Of a stretch of 64,000 nt of DNA, positions 27,093 through 35,766 are shown piece by piece; the first letter of the stretch is position 1, and every line of letters begins with the position of its first letter. The notes beneath the pieces are model-generated. The model saw only the letters and a list, made by a program, of their open reading frames with translations, was not told the DNA's origin and did no database searches. Position numbers and translations under genes: made by a program. The stretch is from positions 130,774-194,773 of the forward strand of contig CABJAW010000008.1 of the NCBI GenBank assembly GCA_902363665.1, given 5' to 3'. This DNA comes from Lachnospiraceae bacterium. Its GTDB lineage: Bacteria > Bacillota > Clostridia > Lachnospirales > Lachnospiraceae.

Positions 27093-28049
27093 CTATTCTT
27101 CTGTTTCCAATTCCAATCTCTGTAAAATATCTCTTACAATACCTGCATCTTCAATCAGATTAATTCCAAAACATTTTTTACCTGCATCCTTCAAAGACGC
27201 ACCCACATGATATGCTTTCGTTTTATCAAGAATTAAAAAACGATCATGAAATGCTCTTGTGTACTTCACATCCAGTTTAGGATACTGTGCATTAAAGTTA
27301 TCTACATCTGTTTGAGATAATTTTGTCCGTTGCTGTGTATAAACTGTCACCGCCACATTTTCTTTCTTCTTTGACAAAATATTTAATGTTCCTACATCCA
27401 CATATCCATCTACCAGAACAATTTCCATTTCTGCTTTCTGAATCAGTCCTATCAATAAGCTGAATGCATCATATATCTGACCATCAAAAAATATCTTTTG
27501 ATTAGACTCCTCATGATCTGATATGTACTCAAAAATCTGCTCCAGTTTTTCATCTGTCTTTTTCTGATATTCCAGTTGTTTTAGCTCAACGTTACTAATC
27601 CTTTCAAACAAAAGTGCATTGTTGGCTATAAACCGTCGCATTTCTACAAATGCACGCATAATACCTATACTTACATTAATTGCCACCTCGCTATGCAATA
27701 CACTTGCAAGCATGGATATTCCCTGCTCTGTAAATACATACGGTAATGTACGTCTGCCACCATAACCATTTTCTGTTCCACTGCCATTTGAGGTGCCAAA
27801 TTGGCATTTCAAGTTTTCATATTCATCTTTTGTAAGCTGAAATCGAAAATCTTCTGGAAATCTGGCAATATTTCTTTTAACGGCTCTGTTTAACGCTCCC
27901 GTTTCTACCTGATAAAGCATTGCCAGATCACTATCCACCATGACTTGTTTGTTTCTTACTACATAAATCAGATTTTCAACGTCCGGTGGCATAATTTCAA
28001 CTATTTGTGTTTCCACTGGTTCCATTTCTCTTACTTTCTGATCCGCCAT
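27093..28049 (-). CDS. ORF6N domain protein with phospholipase-D-like C-terminus
   Basis: A 318-residue protein. Residues ~25-130 are an ORF6N domain, common in phages and mobile elements (VVRNKQVMVDSDLAMLYQVETGALNRAVKRN, then YVFTEQGISMLASVL). The C-terminal ~130 residues resemble an inactive PLD/HKD-type domain (VLVDGYVDVGTLNIL, AFHDRFLILDKTKAYHVGASLKDAGKK). DNA-binding regulation or defence roles are proposed for such proteins but not established. GAGGAG precedes the ATG at 28049. A perfect palindrome sits directly upstream. Confidence 0.83.
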   Translation of the reverse strand: MADQKVREMEPVETQIVEIMPPDVENLIYVVRNKQVMVDSDLAMLYQVETGALNRAVKRNIARFPEDFRFQLTKDEYENLKCQFGTSNGSGTENGYGGRRTLPYVFTEQGISMLASVLHSEVAINVSIGIMRAFVEMRRFIANNALLFERISNVELKQLEYQKKTDEKLEQIFEYISDHEESNQKIFFDGQIYDAFSLLIGLIQKAEMEIVLVDGYVDVGTLNILSKKKENVAVTVYTQQRTKLSQTDVDNFNAQYPKLDVKYTRAFHDRFLILDKTKAYHVGASLKDAGKKCFGINLIEDAGIVRDILQRLELETEE

Positions 28050-28063
28050 TCCATCTCCTCTAT

Positions 28064-28094
28064 AACTTGAAATGCCAAACTGGCATTTCAAGTT
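28064..28094. promoter_or_regulatory. Perfect 14-bp-arm palindrome upstream of the ORF6N gene
   Basis: AACTTGAAATGCCA-AAC-TGGCATTTCAAGTT is an exact inverted repeat 15 nt before the start codon. A closely related sequence, GTGCCAAATTGGCATTTCAAGTT in parts, lies inside the gene near 27791-27813, where it codes LKCQFGTS. The upstream site could be an operator for autoregulation. Confidence 0.7.
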
Positions 28095-28191
28095 ACTTTA
28101 CCTCACAATCATTTCTTATGAGTTCCCAAAATCCATGTTCCCATTTTACCCTATTTTTCTCATTCTGCCTACTGCTATTTTTCATACAATA

Positions 28192-28216
28192 ATGAGGTCG
28201 CAATCCACGACCTCAT
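28192..28216. terminator. Hairpin between the TnpV-like and ORF6N genes
   Basis: ATGAGGTCG-CAATCCA-CGACCTCAT is a perfect 9-bp stem just past the TnpV stop. The T-run is weak, so its strength as a terminator is uncertain. Confidence 0.55.
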
Positions 28217-28225
28217 CACCTTCAT

Positions 28226-28570
28226 TTAAACATAAATCAATTCCTTGAGAATAATCTCTTCCGCAATCGCTCTGTGTTGATTAGCAGCTCTTACCCATGC
28301 CATTTGATCTGCTTTTTTATCCGGCAGTGGTTCTTTTTCTTCCAGCTGCTTCAGGATCACTTCTTCCCGTTCTCTTGCTGCCTTATCTACTTCCAGAAGG
28401 TGTTCTCCAATTATATCCTGTAAAAGCATCACCTGATAGGTTGAATTTTGATGATTCTTCAGATAATCTCTGCGAAGAAAACCATACTTGCCAAGTTGCT
28501 CCATCTGTTCTCCGGATTTATAGGTAAGATTCGGAATCAGATATCCATTTACATTTGTATACGTTATATA
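28226..28570 (-). pseudogene. TnpV-like transposon protein, 5' end lost
   Basis: The reading frame from about 28566 to 28226 encodes ITYTNVNGYLIPNL, then GKYGFLRRDYLKNH, and ends with QMAWVRAANQHRAIAEEII, matching TnpV proteins of Firmicute transposons. No start codon precedes ITYT; the upstream sequence is a copy of the GCGAATGTCC palindrome repeat. Translation could start internally at 28504, giving 92 residues. The role of TnpV is unknown. Confidence 0.7.
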
Positions 28571-28571
28571 A

Positions 28572-28645
28572 ATAGGACATTCGCAATTCGCTTTCGCTAC
28601 TTGCTCATGAACGCAGTTGCTTCGCTACCTGCGTTCATTTTATTA
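28572..28645. repeat. Palindromic-chain repeat, partial copy
   Basis: GGACATTCGCAATTCGCTTTCGCTACTTG is related to the GCGGATATTCGCAATCCGC module found at 28912, 31776, 55438, 58645 and 61040. It is followed by its own hairpin (ATGAACGCAG... CTGCGTTCAT). It abuts the broken TnpV frame. Confidence 0.65.
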
Positions 28646-28671
28646 GCACTCTCCATTTCTCATCGTTTTTT

Positions 28672-28698
28672 GACCACAAATTTACGACATTTACGACA
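28672..28698. promoter_or_regulatory. Candidate integrase arm-binding sites, right end
   Basis: GACCACA and two TACGACA repeats spaced 9-11 nt apart match the set at the left end (15773-15840). Confidence 0.5.
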
Positions 28699-28811
28699 AA
28701 TCTGACACTGCTTTACAATACCAGACAAAATGACTGATGCCCCGGAAAGCCTGTAAAACAGGCACTTCTAGGATACACAAGACAGGACAAAAATCGACTT
28801 CCATTATCAAG

Positions 28812-28840
28812 AGGTGAGTGCTAATTATTTTGTGAAGATT
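28812..28840. other. Right attachment repeat (att)
   Basis: Identical over 29 bases to 15674-15702. It carries GAGTGCTAA but no second CIRCE half at the right distance, so the operator half here is orphaned. Confidence 0.85.
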
Positions 28841-28869
28841 GTGTGAACGCTGCGAGCCATGCAAAATAG

Positions 28870-28981
28870 TAAAAAACTCCCAACCCTGTCCTATTCTCAG
28901 TTTTTAACCGAGTCAAGCAAATAGCGAAGCGGATTGCGAATATCCGCTTTGACTCAACTGAAAATTACAGAGTTGGGAATT
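28870..28981 (-). terminator. Terminator of the GH31 gene with a repeat in its loop
   Basis: On the minus strand CCCAACTCTGT pairs with ACAGGGTTGGG and is followed by AGTTTTTTAC. The ~70-nt loop is itself a palindrome: GAGTCAA-GC...AGCGGAT...ATCCGCT-TTGACTC (28912-28962), a minimal copy of the palindromic-chain family, as if inserted into the terminator loop. Confidence 0.7.
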
Positions 28982-28989
28982 TTCTTTTC

Positions 28990-31440
28990 TTATGCTGTCA
29001 ATATCTCAAGAATTGCACCCAGAAGAGCCGGGCTCAGATTCATCGCTGCAAGAGTAATGACTCCTTCTTTGCCCATGGATTCAACGACTGTCTGGATATC
29101 AGATTTCAGGTTGTATGGAATTTGTGCTTTCTCCAGGAAATTATAGCAACGTCCTGCCACATCATTCTCAGCAATTACAAGTCCTTCTGCAAATGTAATA
29201 GCAATCTCTTTGGATACTGCTGTCTCTGGTACTTCCACTGTCAGCGCTGCAGTTGCTTTGTTGTAAGAAACTTTTGCCGGGATCTCTTCGTCATCAGCAA
29301 TTACTTTGCAACATGCTTTTTCTACACCCATAAATACAACTTTCCAGCTTCTGCTTTCCGGAATAACAGATACATTACCCAGTGCTCTTCCGATCACAAA
29401 TGTATCTTCTTCTCCACCGGTAAATGTCAGCTGAGTAGCTACCCAGTTTTCTTCTTTATCCACCGGTGTATCTCCCTGGTCTTCCCACAGAGTGAAGCTT
29501 CCGTCCTCTGCCGGGAATACACGTACCTCCATCGCCTTCGGGTTGTCTGTGCTGCTGTCATAGTCAGCCATATCTTTCATCGGAACGATGGCTCCGGCTT
29601 TCATCAGAACCGGCAGATCTTCTACGCCTCTCCACAAATCCAGCATACGTCCGCCCTGATATACCATACCGGTAAAGAAGTCAGCCCACATACCTTCCGG
29701 CAGCCATGTATGAGCTTTGGCCGCACGTGTTTCCGGATCCTGCTTTTCTGTAATCGGAGATACCAGAAGTTCAGAACCGAAATAATATTCGTTTGGTACC
29801 TGATAAGCCTCGTCACGCTCCGGCTCCAGATAATACATCGGCTGGATCAACGGAAGATCCTCATAATTTGCTCTCCGGTTCATAGTATACAGATATGGAA
29901 CCATGCCATGACGCAGACGCAGGTATTCTTCCATCACGCCCTGTGTGATCTTATCAAATTTCCATGGTTCCTTTCCATTAAACGGATTATCCGTGCTATG
30001 CAAACGGTTAATCGGAGAGAATACTCCATACTGTACCCATCTTGCCATTAGTTCGTCATCCCGGATACCCATCATATGGCCACCGATATCATGACTCCAC
30101 CATCCATATCCCACATTGCTTGCGGTATTGGTAAAATATGGCTGGAATGCCAGGCTTTCCCAACTGATCACAGTATCTCCTGAGAAACCAACCGGATATC
30201 TGTGACTTCCCACACCTGCATATCTGGAGAATGTCAGCGGACGATTTCCTTTCCAGCTGCTATCCAGATAATGATAATGATTCAGCATCCACAAAGGATC
30301 CAGTCCCGGTACTTTCGTAACCGTTCCCTGCTGCCAGTCAAGCCACCAGAAATCTACTCCTTCTTCCTCCAGCGGATGATGCAGATCCTTCAGATACACT
30401 TCCATAAAATGAGGATCTGCCGGATCAAACTGTACCGCAATCTCGCTTGCAGGATCAATGCCCATCTTTTCAGCGATGGAAGGATATAATTCTTCATAAG
30501 CACGGATACCATCTGCCGGATGTACGTTCAATGTAATTTTCATATTATGTTCATGCAGCCAGCTCATGAAGCCTTTGGGATCCGGGAAGAAGTTTTTGTT
30601 CCAGGTATATCCCGTCCATCCGCTTCCGTATTTTGGATCCACGTCATCAACCAGATGCCAGTCCATATCCACCACTGCTACGGAGAATGGCAGCTTTTCA
30701 TCTTCAAAACGCTCTACCAGTTCTTTATATTCTTCTTCTGTATATCGATGATAACGGCTCCACCAGTTACCGAACGCATATCTTGGAAGCAGCGGCTGTT
30801 TTCCGCACAGATAATAAAAATCTTTCAGACAATCCAGATAACGATGAGCATATCCGAAGAAATACAGATCTTCACCAACACCCTGTCTCGGTGCTACCCA
30901 GCCATCTTCTGTCAGTGCCATTGAATGGCTGTCGTCTACTACGGAAAAACCATTTCTTGAGAGAATGCCATGCTCCATAGGAACTTTTCCAGCGTATTTC
31001 TCATTCATTGGAGCGTTTCCCTTCCCGTATGCGTCATCACTCAGTTTCATGATTCCGTCGCATCCGTCCAGAGTACGTGCAGTTCCCATCAGATCCATCG
31101 GTTCCTGTCCATAATTCCAGTTTCTTCCCCAGCCGCCTCCGCCTCCTACAACTTTAATAGACAGACCATTGGCTGCAAAAGGTTTTCTGTTGTAGTGGAT
31201 TTCCAGAGAATCTGTAAAGATTGCCAGTTCATTTTCATCTTCCACAACTTTAAACTCCGGTACCGGGAAGTCACGATTTAAAATAGACTGTGTGGCACGG
31301 TCTTCGAACACACCTCCCTCGTTATATTCCAGACGTACCAGCGCTGATGTCAACATAGTGATTCGGTAGCAATCACCCTGAATGATTGCTTCTTTTCTGC
31401 TCATCGGATGCGCTTCCAGTTTGTATCCTTCCATTCCCAT
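28990..31440 (-). CDS. Glycoside hydrolase family 31 (alpha-xylosidase/alpha-glucosidase)
   Basis: An 816-residue retaining glycosidase with the GH31 order: N-terminal beta-sandwich (about 1-230), a (beta/alpha)8 barrel (about 240-560) and C-terminal beta domains. The catalytic nucleophile is the aspartate in VDFWWLDWQQG; the acid/base is in RYPVGFSGDTVISW. An extra helical tail (last ~70 residues) follows. It has no signal peptide, so it acts on imported alpha-glucosides or alpha-xylosides. The ATG at 31440 has a perfect GGAGGT site. Its 5' end overlaps a fragment of a Uma2 gene. Confidence 0.92.
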   Translation of the reverse strand: MGMEGYKLEAHPMSRKEAIIQGDCYRITMLTSALVRLEYNEGGVFEDRATQSILNRDFPVPEFKVVEDENELAIFTDSLEIHYNRKPFAANGLSIKVVGGGGGWGRNWNYGQEPMDLMGTARTLDGCDGIMKLSDDAYGKGNAPMNEKYAGKVPMEHGILSRNGFSVVDDSHSMALTEDGWVAPRQGVGEDLYFFGYAHRYLDCLKDFYYLCGKQPLLPRYAFGNWWSRYHRYTEEEYKELVERFEDEKLPFSVAVVDMDWHLVDDVDPKYGSGWTGYTWNKNFFPDPKGFMSWLHEHNMKITLNVHPADGIRAYEELYPSIAEKMGIDPASEIAVQFDPADPHFMEVYLKDLHHPLEEEGVDFWWLDWQQGTVTKVPGLDPLWMLNHYHYLDSSWKGNRPLTFSRYAGVGSHRYPVGFSGDTVISWESLAFQPYFTNTASNVGYGWWSHDIGGHMMGIRDDELMARWVQYGVFSPINRLHSTDNPFNGKEPWKFDKITQGVMEEYLRLRHGMVPYLYTMNRRANYEDLPLIQPMYYLEPERDEAYQVPNEYYFGSELLVSPITEKQDPETRAAKAHTWLPEGMWADFFTGMVYQGGRMLDLWRGVEDLPVLMKAGAIVPMKDMADYDSSTDNPKAMEVRVFPAEDGSFTLWEDQGDTPVDKEENWVATQLTFTGGEEDTFVIGRALGNVSVIPESRSWKVVFMGVEKACCKVIADDEEIPAKVSYNKATAALTVEVPETAVSKEIAITFAEGLVIAENDVAGRCYNFLEKAQIPYNLKSDIQTVVESMGKEGVITLAAMNLSPALLGAILEILTA

Positions 31441-31613
31441 TTTGTATAAACCTCCATAAATGCTAAACACACTGTTCCCTGTAAACCAGTTGATATGATT
31501 CGATAAATATTACCATCCACAATCCCATGCTGATAATTTGGTGATGGTGACATATCATAGACTACACCATTAATCTTCTCTTCTTTTGTGTAGTCATCTT
31601 TCAGTAATGACAT
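31401..31613 (-). pseudogene. Truncated Uma2 family gene
   Basis: Codons 1-60 give an Uma2 N-terminus (EEKINGVVYDMSPSPNYQHGIVDGNIYRII), after which the family's catalytic part is missing and the frame runs into the GH31 start region. It looks like the stump of a deleted gene, and the GH31 ribosome binding site lies inside it. Confidence 0.7.
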
Positions 31614-31775
31614 GTTATCACCTCTCAGCGAGTCTTGCTATACCCTCATTATAATACAAGTAATATTTGTTCAGCAACTTATTTTTGATTCTGATAAGCA
31701 GATATGAAATATCACCCTTACGTACATTATATCCTCGTTAAATATCTTTTTCCACCAACTGTCACTTGTTATTAT

Positions 31776-31862
31776 AAAGCGGACATTCGCAATCCGCTTC
31801 GCTACCTGCTCATGAATAAATCCTGGATTGTTCATGAGAGAATCACATCCAATCCAGGATTA
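31776..31862. repeat. Palindromic-chain repeat, short copy
   Basis: GCGGACATTCGCAATCCGCTTC is followed by a CTGCTCATGAATAA segment and an independent hairpin AATCCTGGATTG / CAATCCAGGATT. The stretch 31614-31931 has no gene. Confidence 0.7.
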
Positions 31863-31870
31863 TCTATCCT

Positions 31871-31920
31871 TTCTTTTTTTATAAAGATACTCCTGCTTCT
31901 GCAGATCTATAAAAAAGAAC
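31871..31920 (-). terminator. Terminator of the cytidylate-kinase-like gene
   Basis: On the minus strand TTTTTTATAGATC-GCAG pairs with CTGC...GTATCTTTATAAAAAAAG. It lies 11 nt past the stop of the gene. Confidence 0.6.
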
Positions 31921-31931
31921 TATAATGCAGG

Positions 31932-32519
31932 TTATTTACTACATTCCATAATGATCTTCTCGCATCTGTCGTATCCAAGCTCCGAGCTGTTCAGGCACAG
32001 CGTATAATTGCTGGCTTTTCCCCATTTCTGCTCCGTATAAAAGTTATAATTTGTCATCCTTCTTTTATCCGTGTCTGCCATCATTTTGACTGCTTCCTTC
32101 TCATCTACATTGTGTAAATGACTGATTCTCTGTATCTTTTCCGGCATATCCCCATGAATAAATACATTCAGCACATCATCCCGGTCTTTCAGGATATAAT
32201 CTGCATTTCTTCCAATGATCACACAAGGCTCTTTCTCTGCCAATCCCAGTATAACCTTTCTCTGTGCCTCATATACCATATCTTCCACTGACCTTCCTGT
32301 GATATCACGTCCGGCAAGCGCATATGCAAACAACCCCTTTTTCGGAGCTAATTCTGCACTTTCCTGAATATACTCCTGCGATAAGCCGGATTTTTCTGCA
32401 ATCTGCCCGATGATGTTTTTATCATAATAAGCAATTCCAAGCTTCTTTGCGACCTCTTCTCCGATAAAACGTCCCCCGCTTCCAAATTCTCTGCTGATCG
32501 TAATAATTCTTTTTGCCAT
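31932..32519 (-). CDS. Cytidylate kinase-like family protein
   Basis: A 195-residue P-loop protein of the AAA_26/cytidylate-kinase-like family. ITISREFGSGGRFIGEEVAKKLG holds the nucleotide-binding loop, IIGRNADYIL the middle strand, and ADTDKRRMTNYNFYTEQKWG the arginine-rich lid typical of this family. These proteins often sit next to transporter genes in Firmicutes; their substrate is not established. ATG 32519 follows GGAGGAAG; a GTG one codon earlier is an alternative. The MATE gene ends 13 nt upstream, so the two form an operon. Confidence 0.85.
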   Translation of the reverse strand: MAKRIITISREFGSGGRFIGEEVAKKLGIAYYDKNIIGQIAEKSGLSQEYIQESAELAPKKGLFAYALAGRDITGRSVEDMVYEAQRKVILGLAEKEPCVIIGRNADYILKDRDDVLNVFIHGDMPEKIQRISHLHNVDEKEAVKMMADTDKRRMTNYNFYTEQKWGKASNYTLCLNSSELGYDRCEKIIMECSK

Positions 32520-32532
32520 CACTGCTTCCTCC

Positions 32533-33900
32533 TTAATTCAAAGCATCCACTTTATTTTTTCTGATTCTCTTTAAAAATACGTACCCCACCAGACACGAGA
32601 TCACTTCCGTAATCGGAAATGCCCACCAGATCAGTGAAACTCCCATCTGACCGCTTCTGACAAATATTGAAAAGATTCCCGCCAGCGGCAGAATAATAAT
32701 AAGCTGTCTCAAAAGCGAAATAACCAGCGATTCCACACCACCGTCCAGTGCCTGATAAATACCCTGATAAGCAACATTTATTCCGGCAAATAAAAAGCTG
32801 ATTGAAATTACTCTCATTGCACCGATAAAGTACGCTCTTGACTGCCCCGCATTAAACAGCGTTGCAAATGCCCCTGGGAATATTTCGGTGATTGCAATTC
32901 CAACAATCATTAATGCGATGGTATAGATCAGACCATATTTGATTCCTTCCTGAATTCTCTTTTTGCTTCTCATTCCATAAGCAAATGCAATAATCGGAGT
33001 AATCGCATCGCGTAGACCAAAAGCAAGGAAGAGAACAAACTGCTGTACTTTATAGAACAAACCATAGGCCGTCTGTGCCGACGGATTGAATTTCAGGATC
33101 AGATTCATCACATAAACCATAATAGACATCAAAGCCTGGGCAATAATCGCCGGAAGGCCGATCGCATAGATTTCTTTTATCACACCGGCATTTGGCTTCA
33201 TATATTGCACCCCATGCTCAAATTCCTTATTTAATTTCATATGAAAGACAAGCAGCAATACTGCGGATGCCACCTGACCGATTACCGTTGCGTAGGCCGC
33301 ACCCTTTACACCCATTTCCGGACAAGGCCCAATACCATAGATCATGATTGGGTCGAGAATAATATTCACAACGGCTCCAACCACCTGTCCAATTGTAGAA
33401 TAAAGAGACCGGCCTGTTGCCTGAAGTAATTTCTCAAATAAGGAAAAGAAGATAATACCAAAAGAGATCACGCAGCATATCCTCAGATAGCTGACTCCCA
33501 TCTCAAGTACTTCAGCATCTACTGTCTGAGATGAAATGTATGCTCTCACACCAAAAATGCCAAACAGCAGGCAAACCACATAAATGATCACACCAAGAAA
33601 CAGACTGTTTCCCGCTACTTTTGCCGCTTTTTTACAGTTTCCCTGTCCGAGCGTCCTTGCAAGAAGTGCATTAGTGCCGACACCGGTTCCGATTCCAACC
33701 GCAACCATAAGCATCTGCACCGGGAATACCAGCGTCAGGGCATTTAAGGCGGCTTCACTGCCCACCTTCATATTTCCTACAAATGCACTGTCTACAATAT
33801 TATAGACTGCCTGCAATGCCATGGATAAAATCATCGGAATTCCCATCTGGATCATCAGACGATTCACCGGCATATCCTTCATCTTATTACTTTCTGCCAT
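32533..33900 (-). CDS. MATE family efflux transporter
   Basis: A 455-residue, twelve-helix MATE transporter. [19 protein letters not shown] and [18 protein letters not shown] mark the first half; [20 protein letters not shown] and [23 protein letters not shown] are also family-typical. It is distinct from the MATE at 7705. It is transcribed with the downstream cytidylate-kinase-like gene. AAAGGAGGAG precedes the ATG, and a 56-bp MITE-2 derivative starts about 15 nt before that site. Confidence 0.92.
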   Translation of the reverse strand: MAESNKMKDMPVNRLMIQMGIPMILSMALQAVYNIVDSAFVGNMKVGSEAALNALTLVFPVQMLMVAVGIGTGVGTNALLARTLGQGNCKKAAKVAGNSLFLGVIIYVVCLLFGIFGVRAYISSQTVDAEVLEMGVSYLRICCVISFGIIFFSLFEKLLQATGRSLYSTIGQVVGAVVNIILDPIMIYGIGPCPEMGVKGAAYATVIGQVASAVLLLVFHMKLNKEFEHGVQYMKPNAGVIKEIYAIGLPAIIAQALMSIMVYVMNLILKFNPSAQTAYGLFYKVQQFVLFLAFGLRDAITPIIAFAYGMRSKKRIQEGIKYGLIYTIALMIVGIAITEIFPGAFATLFNAGQSRAYFIGAMRVISISFLFAGINVAYQGIYQALDGGVESLVISLLRQLIIILPLAGIFSIFVRSGQMGVSLIWWAFPITEVISCLVGYVFLKRIRKNKVDALN

Positions 33901-33930
33901 TTTGCTTTTACTCCTCCTTTTTTTGCCATA

Positions 33931-33986
33931 ATCTACTCTCGGAATCTTTTTGTGCTTGATTTTGTGAGAAGACTTCGAGAGTACAT
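33931..33986. repeat. MITE-2 deletion derivative (56 bp)
   Basis: Only the two ends remain: TACTCTCGGAATCTTTTTG... joined to GACTTCGAGAGTACAT. The rest of the 163-bp element is missing. It sits directly upstream of the second MATE gene, in the opposite orientation to the other copies relative to their genes. Confidence 0.8.
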
Positions 33987-34123
33987 ATAAAAAAGTGTGC
34001 TCCTGGCATATAAGCTGGACTTACGCTGACAGGCTACACACTTTTTTATGGCAATACTATATTTTAACAAACAAAAACGAGCAGCGGGAAAACTGGTCTT
34101 ACGCTTACCCGCTGCTCGTTTCT
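33987..34123. terminator. Two bidirectional hairpins
   Basis: AAAAAAGTGTG ... CACACTTTTTT (33987-34050) and AACGAGCAGCGGG ... CCCGCTGCTCGTT (34077-34123). Both loops contain a CTGG(A/T)CTTACGCT sequence, so the two may be related. There is no gene in 33987-34238. Confidence 0.55.
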
Positions 34124-34238
34124 CGTAATTATATTGCCTGTTTTCTAAAAAGTCAAACAAAATTTTTCTTGCATTTTCTCTTCTTCTTCGCTTATAATAA
34201 ATCCGAAGAAAAAATAATCATAACAAAAGCCGGCTTGT

Positions 34239-34297
34239 AAAAGCGTGAAATCATGAGGATTTGCTTGTCCTTACAGATTTCGCGCTTATTTTTTTGC
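34239..34297 (+). terminator. Intrinsic terminator-like hairpin
   Basis: AAGCGTGAAATC pairs with GATTTCGCGCTT and is followed by ATTTTTTT on the plus strand. It lies 20 nt before the MATE fragment and might have been its attenuator. Confidence 0.6.
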
Positions 34298-34316
34298 AAT
34301 GCCGTAAGGAGGTCTT

Positions 34317-34533
34317 ATGAATTCCAGAAACAAACTGGCTGAAATGCCAATCCGTCCTTTGCTGTACACAATGGCAGTTCCCCTGATGCTGTCTTTGCTT
34401 GTACAGTCACTCTATAACATCGTTGAGCAATATCTTTCCAGCAATCGCAACTGTTATCGGACAGATAGCCGGTGCCATCGCTGAACCACTATACAAAATT
34501 CTCTCCTTGCCGATTGGCATTCTTATTCCGTAA
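34317..34533 (+). pseudogene. Remnant of a third MATE transporter gene
   Basis: After AAGGAGG and an ATG, 34 codons encode a MATE N-terminus (AEMPIRPLLYTMAVPLMLSLLVQSLYNIV). The frame is then lost, but another frame encodes AIATVIGQIAGAIAE, a middle MATE segment. A large internal deletion has removed the rest. It converges on the small gene at 34523. Confidence 0.72.
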
Positions 34534-34744
34534 AAGTATAACGCACAAAAGAACCCTGATTATCTCCTGTCACTATTACAACATCTCCACTCTCATTGCA
34601 TGTGGATTCAAGAATCGGAAATCTTCCATTCTCTTTTACATATGCTTCCGGACTGTCTGCTTCTGCCTCGATTAACGTTTTTTTACTGTATTTGTCTCCA
34701 CCACACGGATTTATTTCCTCAATAAAAATTTCATATTCATTCAT
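34523..34744 (-). CDS. Small conserved hypothetical protein
   Basis: A 73-residue acidic protein, EYEIFIEEINPCGGDKYSKK at the start and GDNQGSFVRYTFTE at the end, with no signal or membrane segment. I recall similar small proteins in Firmicutes but no known function. The start is supported by GGAGG 8 nt upstream. A MITE-1 copy lies 25 nt upstream, and the 3' end overlaps the MATE remnant on the other strand. Confidence 0.72.
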   Translation of the reverse strand: MNEYEIFIEEINPCGGDKYSKKTLIEAEADSPEAYVKENGRFPILESTCNESGDVVIVTGDNQGSFVRYTFTE

Positions 34745-34769
34745 ATACGGTTCCTCCTAAGATTCATTT

Positions 34770-34910
34770 GTAACTGTTCAGAGCCAAGCAAAATTTCATA
34801 AAAAAGGCGGAAAATGCTTGCATTTTTAAGCCTGTTTTTGAAATTTTATTTGGCGGATACGCTACACCGACGAAATGCGTAGCATTTTGGAGGTTGGCTC
34901 TGAACAGTTA
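34770..34910. repeat. MITE-1, complete copy with 9-bp target duplication
   Basis: Ends GTAACTGTTCAGAGCC and GGCTCTGAACAGTTA are flanked by GATTCATTT at 34761-34769 and 34911-34919. The internal hairpin (AAAATTTCA...GGAAAATGC-TT-GCATTTT...TGAAATTTT) differs in sequence from the 5596 copy but keeps the fold. Confidence 0.9.
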
Positions 34911-34923
34911 GATTCATTTTATA

Positions 34924-34976
34924 AAAGCGAGCAGCATATATGTTACTTTTGGCACCATTACACTACTCGCTGTTAT
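34924..34976 (-). terminator. Probable terminator of the kdpDE-like operon
   Basis: On the minus strand AACAGCGAGTA pairs imperfectly with TGCTGCTCGCT and is followed by TTTTATAA. It lies about 75 nt after the kdpE-like stop. Confidence 0.5.
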
Positions 34977-35052
34977 TTCTATTATAAAACTGTTTCATTT
35001 TAATTTCAAAAGTAGTTTTTACCAAAAATACCTGTGTAATTTTGGATGACTG

Positions 35053-35766
35053 TCAGAAATTATCCTTCTCAATTCTGAGCATACGATATCCGATACCGAT
35101 ATGAGTCTGAATATATTGCACTCCGGTTTTTTCAGGTTCCAGTTTTTTCCGCAATGTTGCCATAAAAACCCTGAGAGACGCAACATCGTTTTCTGAACAT
35201 CGCCCCCAGATTTGCTGAGTAATATACGTATGCGTCAATACCTTCCCCACATTATGGGATAAAAGACAGAGCAGCTTATACTCAATAGGTGTCAAATGTA
35301 ATTCTTCTCCCTTCAGATATGTGCAGCCTGCCGTATAATCTATCTTTAATCCACCATTTTCAAAAACAGAGGTTTCCAGATGTTCCCCTGTCTGTATTAT
35401 GGCCAGCCGCCTTTGCGTGACACGGATACGTGCAAGCAATTCATCTACCGAAAATGGTTTTGTAATATAATCATCTGCCCCTGCATCCAAAGCTTCTATT
35501 TTATCTGTATCCTCACTTCTGGCACTAATCACAATAATCGGCATATTCGACCAGGTACGAATTTTCTTGATTACCTCTACGCCTTCCATATCAGGAAGCC
35601 CAAGATCCAGAAGAACAATATCCGGATTATGAGATAAAGTCTCCATAATAGCTGCAGCTCCGTTTTCTGCTGCAAGATATTTATAATCATGTGTTTTTAA
35701 TGTAGTAACAATCAGGTTACGTATGGGCCGGTCATCCTCTACCACCAGAATTACTGTCTTATTCAT
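35053..35766 (-). CDS. kdpE: KdpE-like response regulator
   Basis: A 237-residue OmpR-class regulator. The receiver domain has the acidic pair in VVEDDRP, phospho-acceptor aspartate in IVLLDLGLPD and lysine in YITKPF. The winged-helix output domain follows (LTPIEYKLLCLLSHNVGKVLTHTYITQQIWG, then LRVFMATLRKKLE). KdpE family members are recognised by this last segment and activate potassium-uptake genes. It overlaps the sensor kinase gene by 8 nt. With no kdpABC visible, the adjacent ktrAB-like genes are its likely targets. Confidence 0.88.
   Translation of the reverse strand: MNKTVILVVEDDRPIRNLIVTTLKTHDYKYLAAENGAAAIMETLSHNPDIVLLDLGLPDMEGVEVIKKIRTWSNMPIIVISARSEDTDKIEALDAGADDYITKPFSVDELLARIRVTQRRLAIIQTGEHLETSVFENGGLKIDYTAGCTYLKGEELHLTPIEYKLLCLLSHNVGKVLTHTYITQQIWGRCSENDVASLRVFMATLRKKLEPEKTGVQYIQTHIGIGYRMLRIEKDNF

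Larger units (their letters stand above)
15674..28840. mobile_element. Integrated mobilizable element (IME) in the clpB operator
   Basis: A 29-bp direct repeat (15674-15702 and 28812-28840) bounds 13.1 kb with integrase, Xis-like protein, HTH regulators, a metabolic cargo operon, MobC, relaxase, a MobB-like protein, a ParM pair and a replication-type HTH. No type IV secretion genes are seen, so it would be mobilizable rather than self-transmissible. The integrase is broken, so the element is probably fixed unless helped in trans. Confidence 0.85.

Noticed and set aside
29122..30051. 309-codon frame opposite the GH31 gene
   Set aside because: Cysteine- and histidine-rich translation of the antisense strand; no start signal and no domain.
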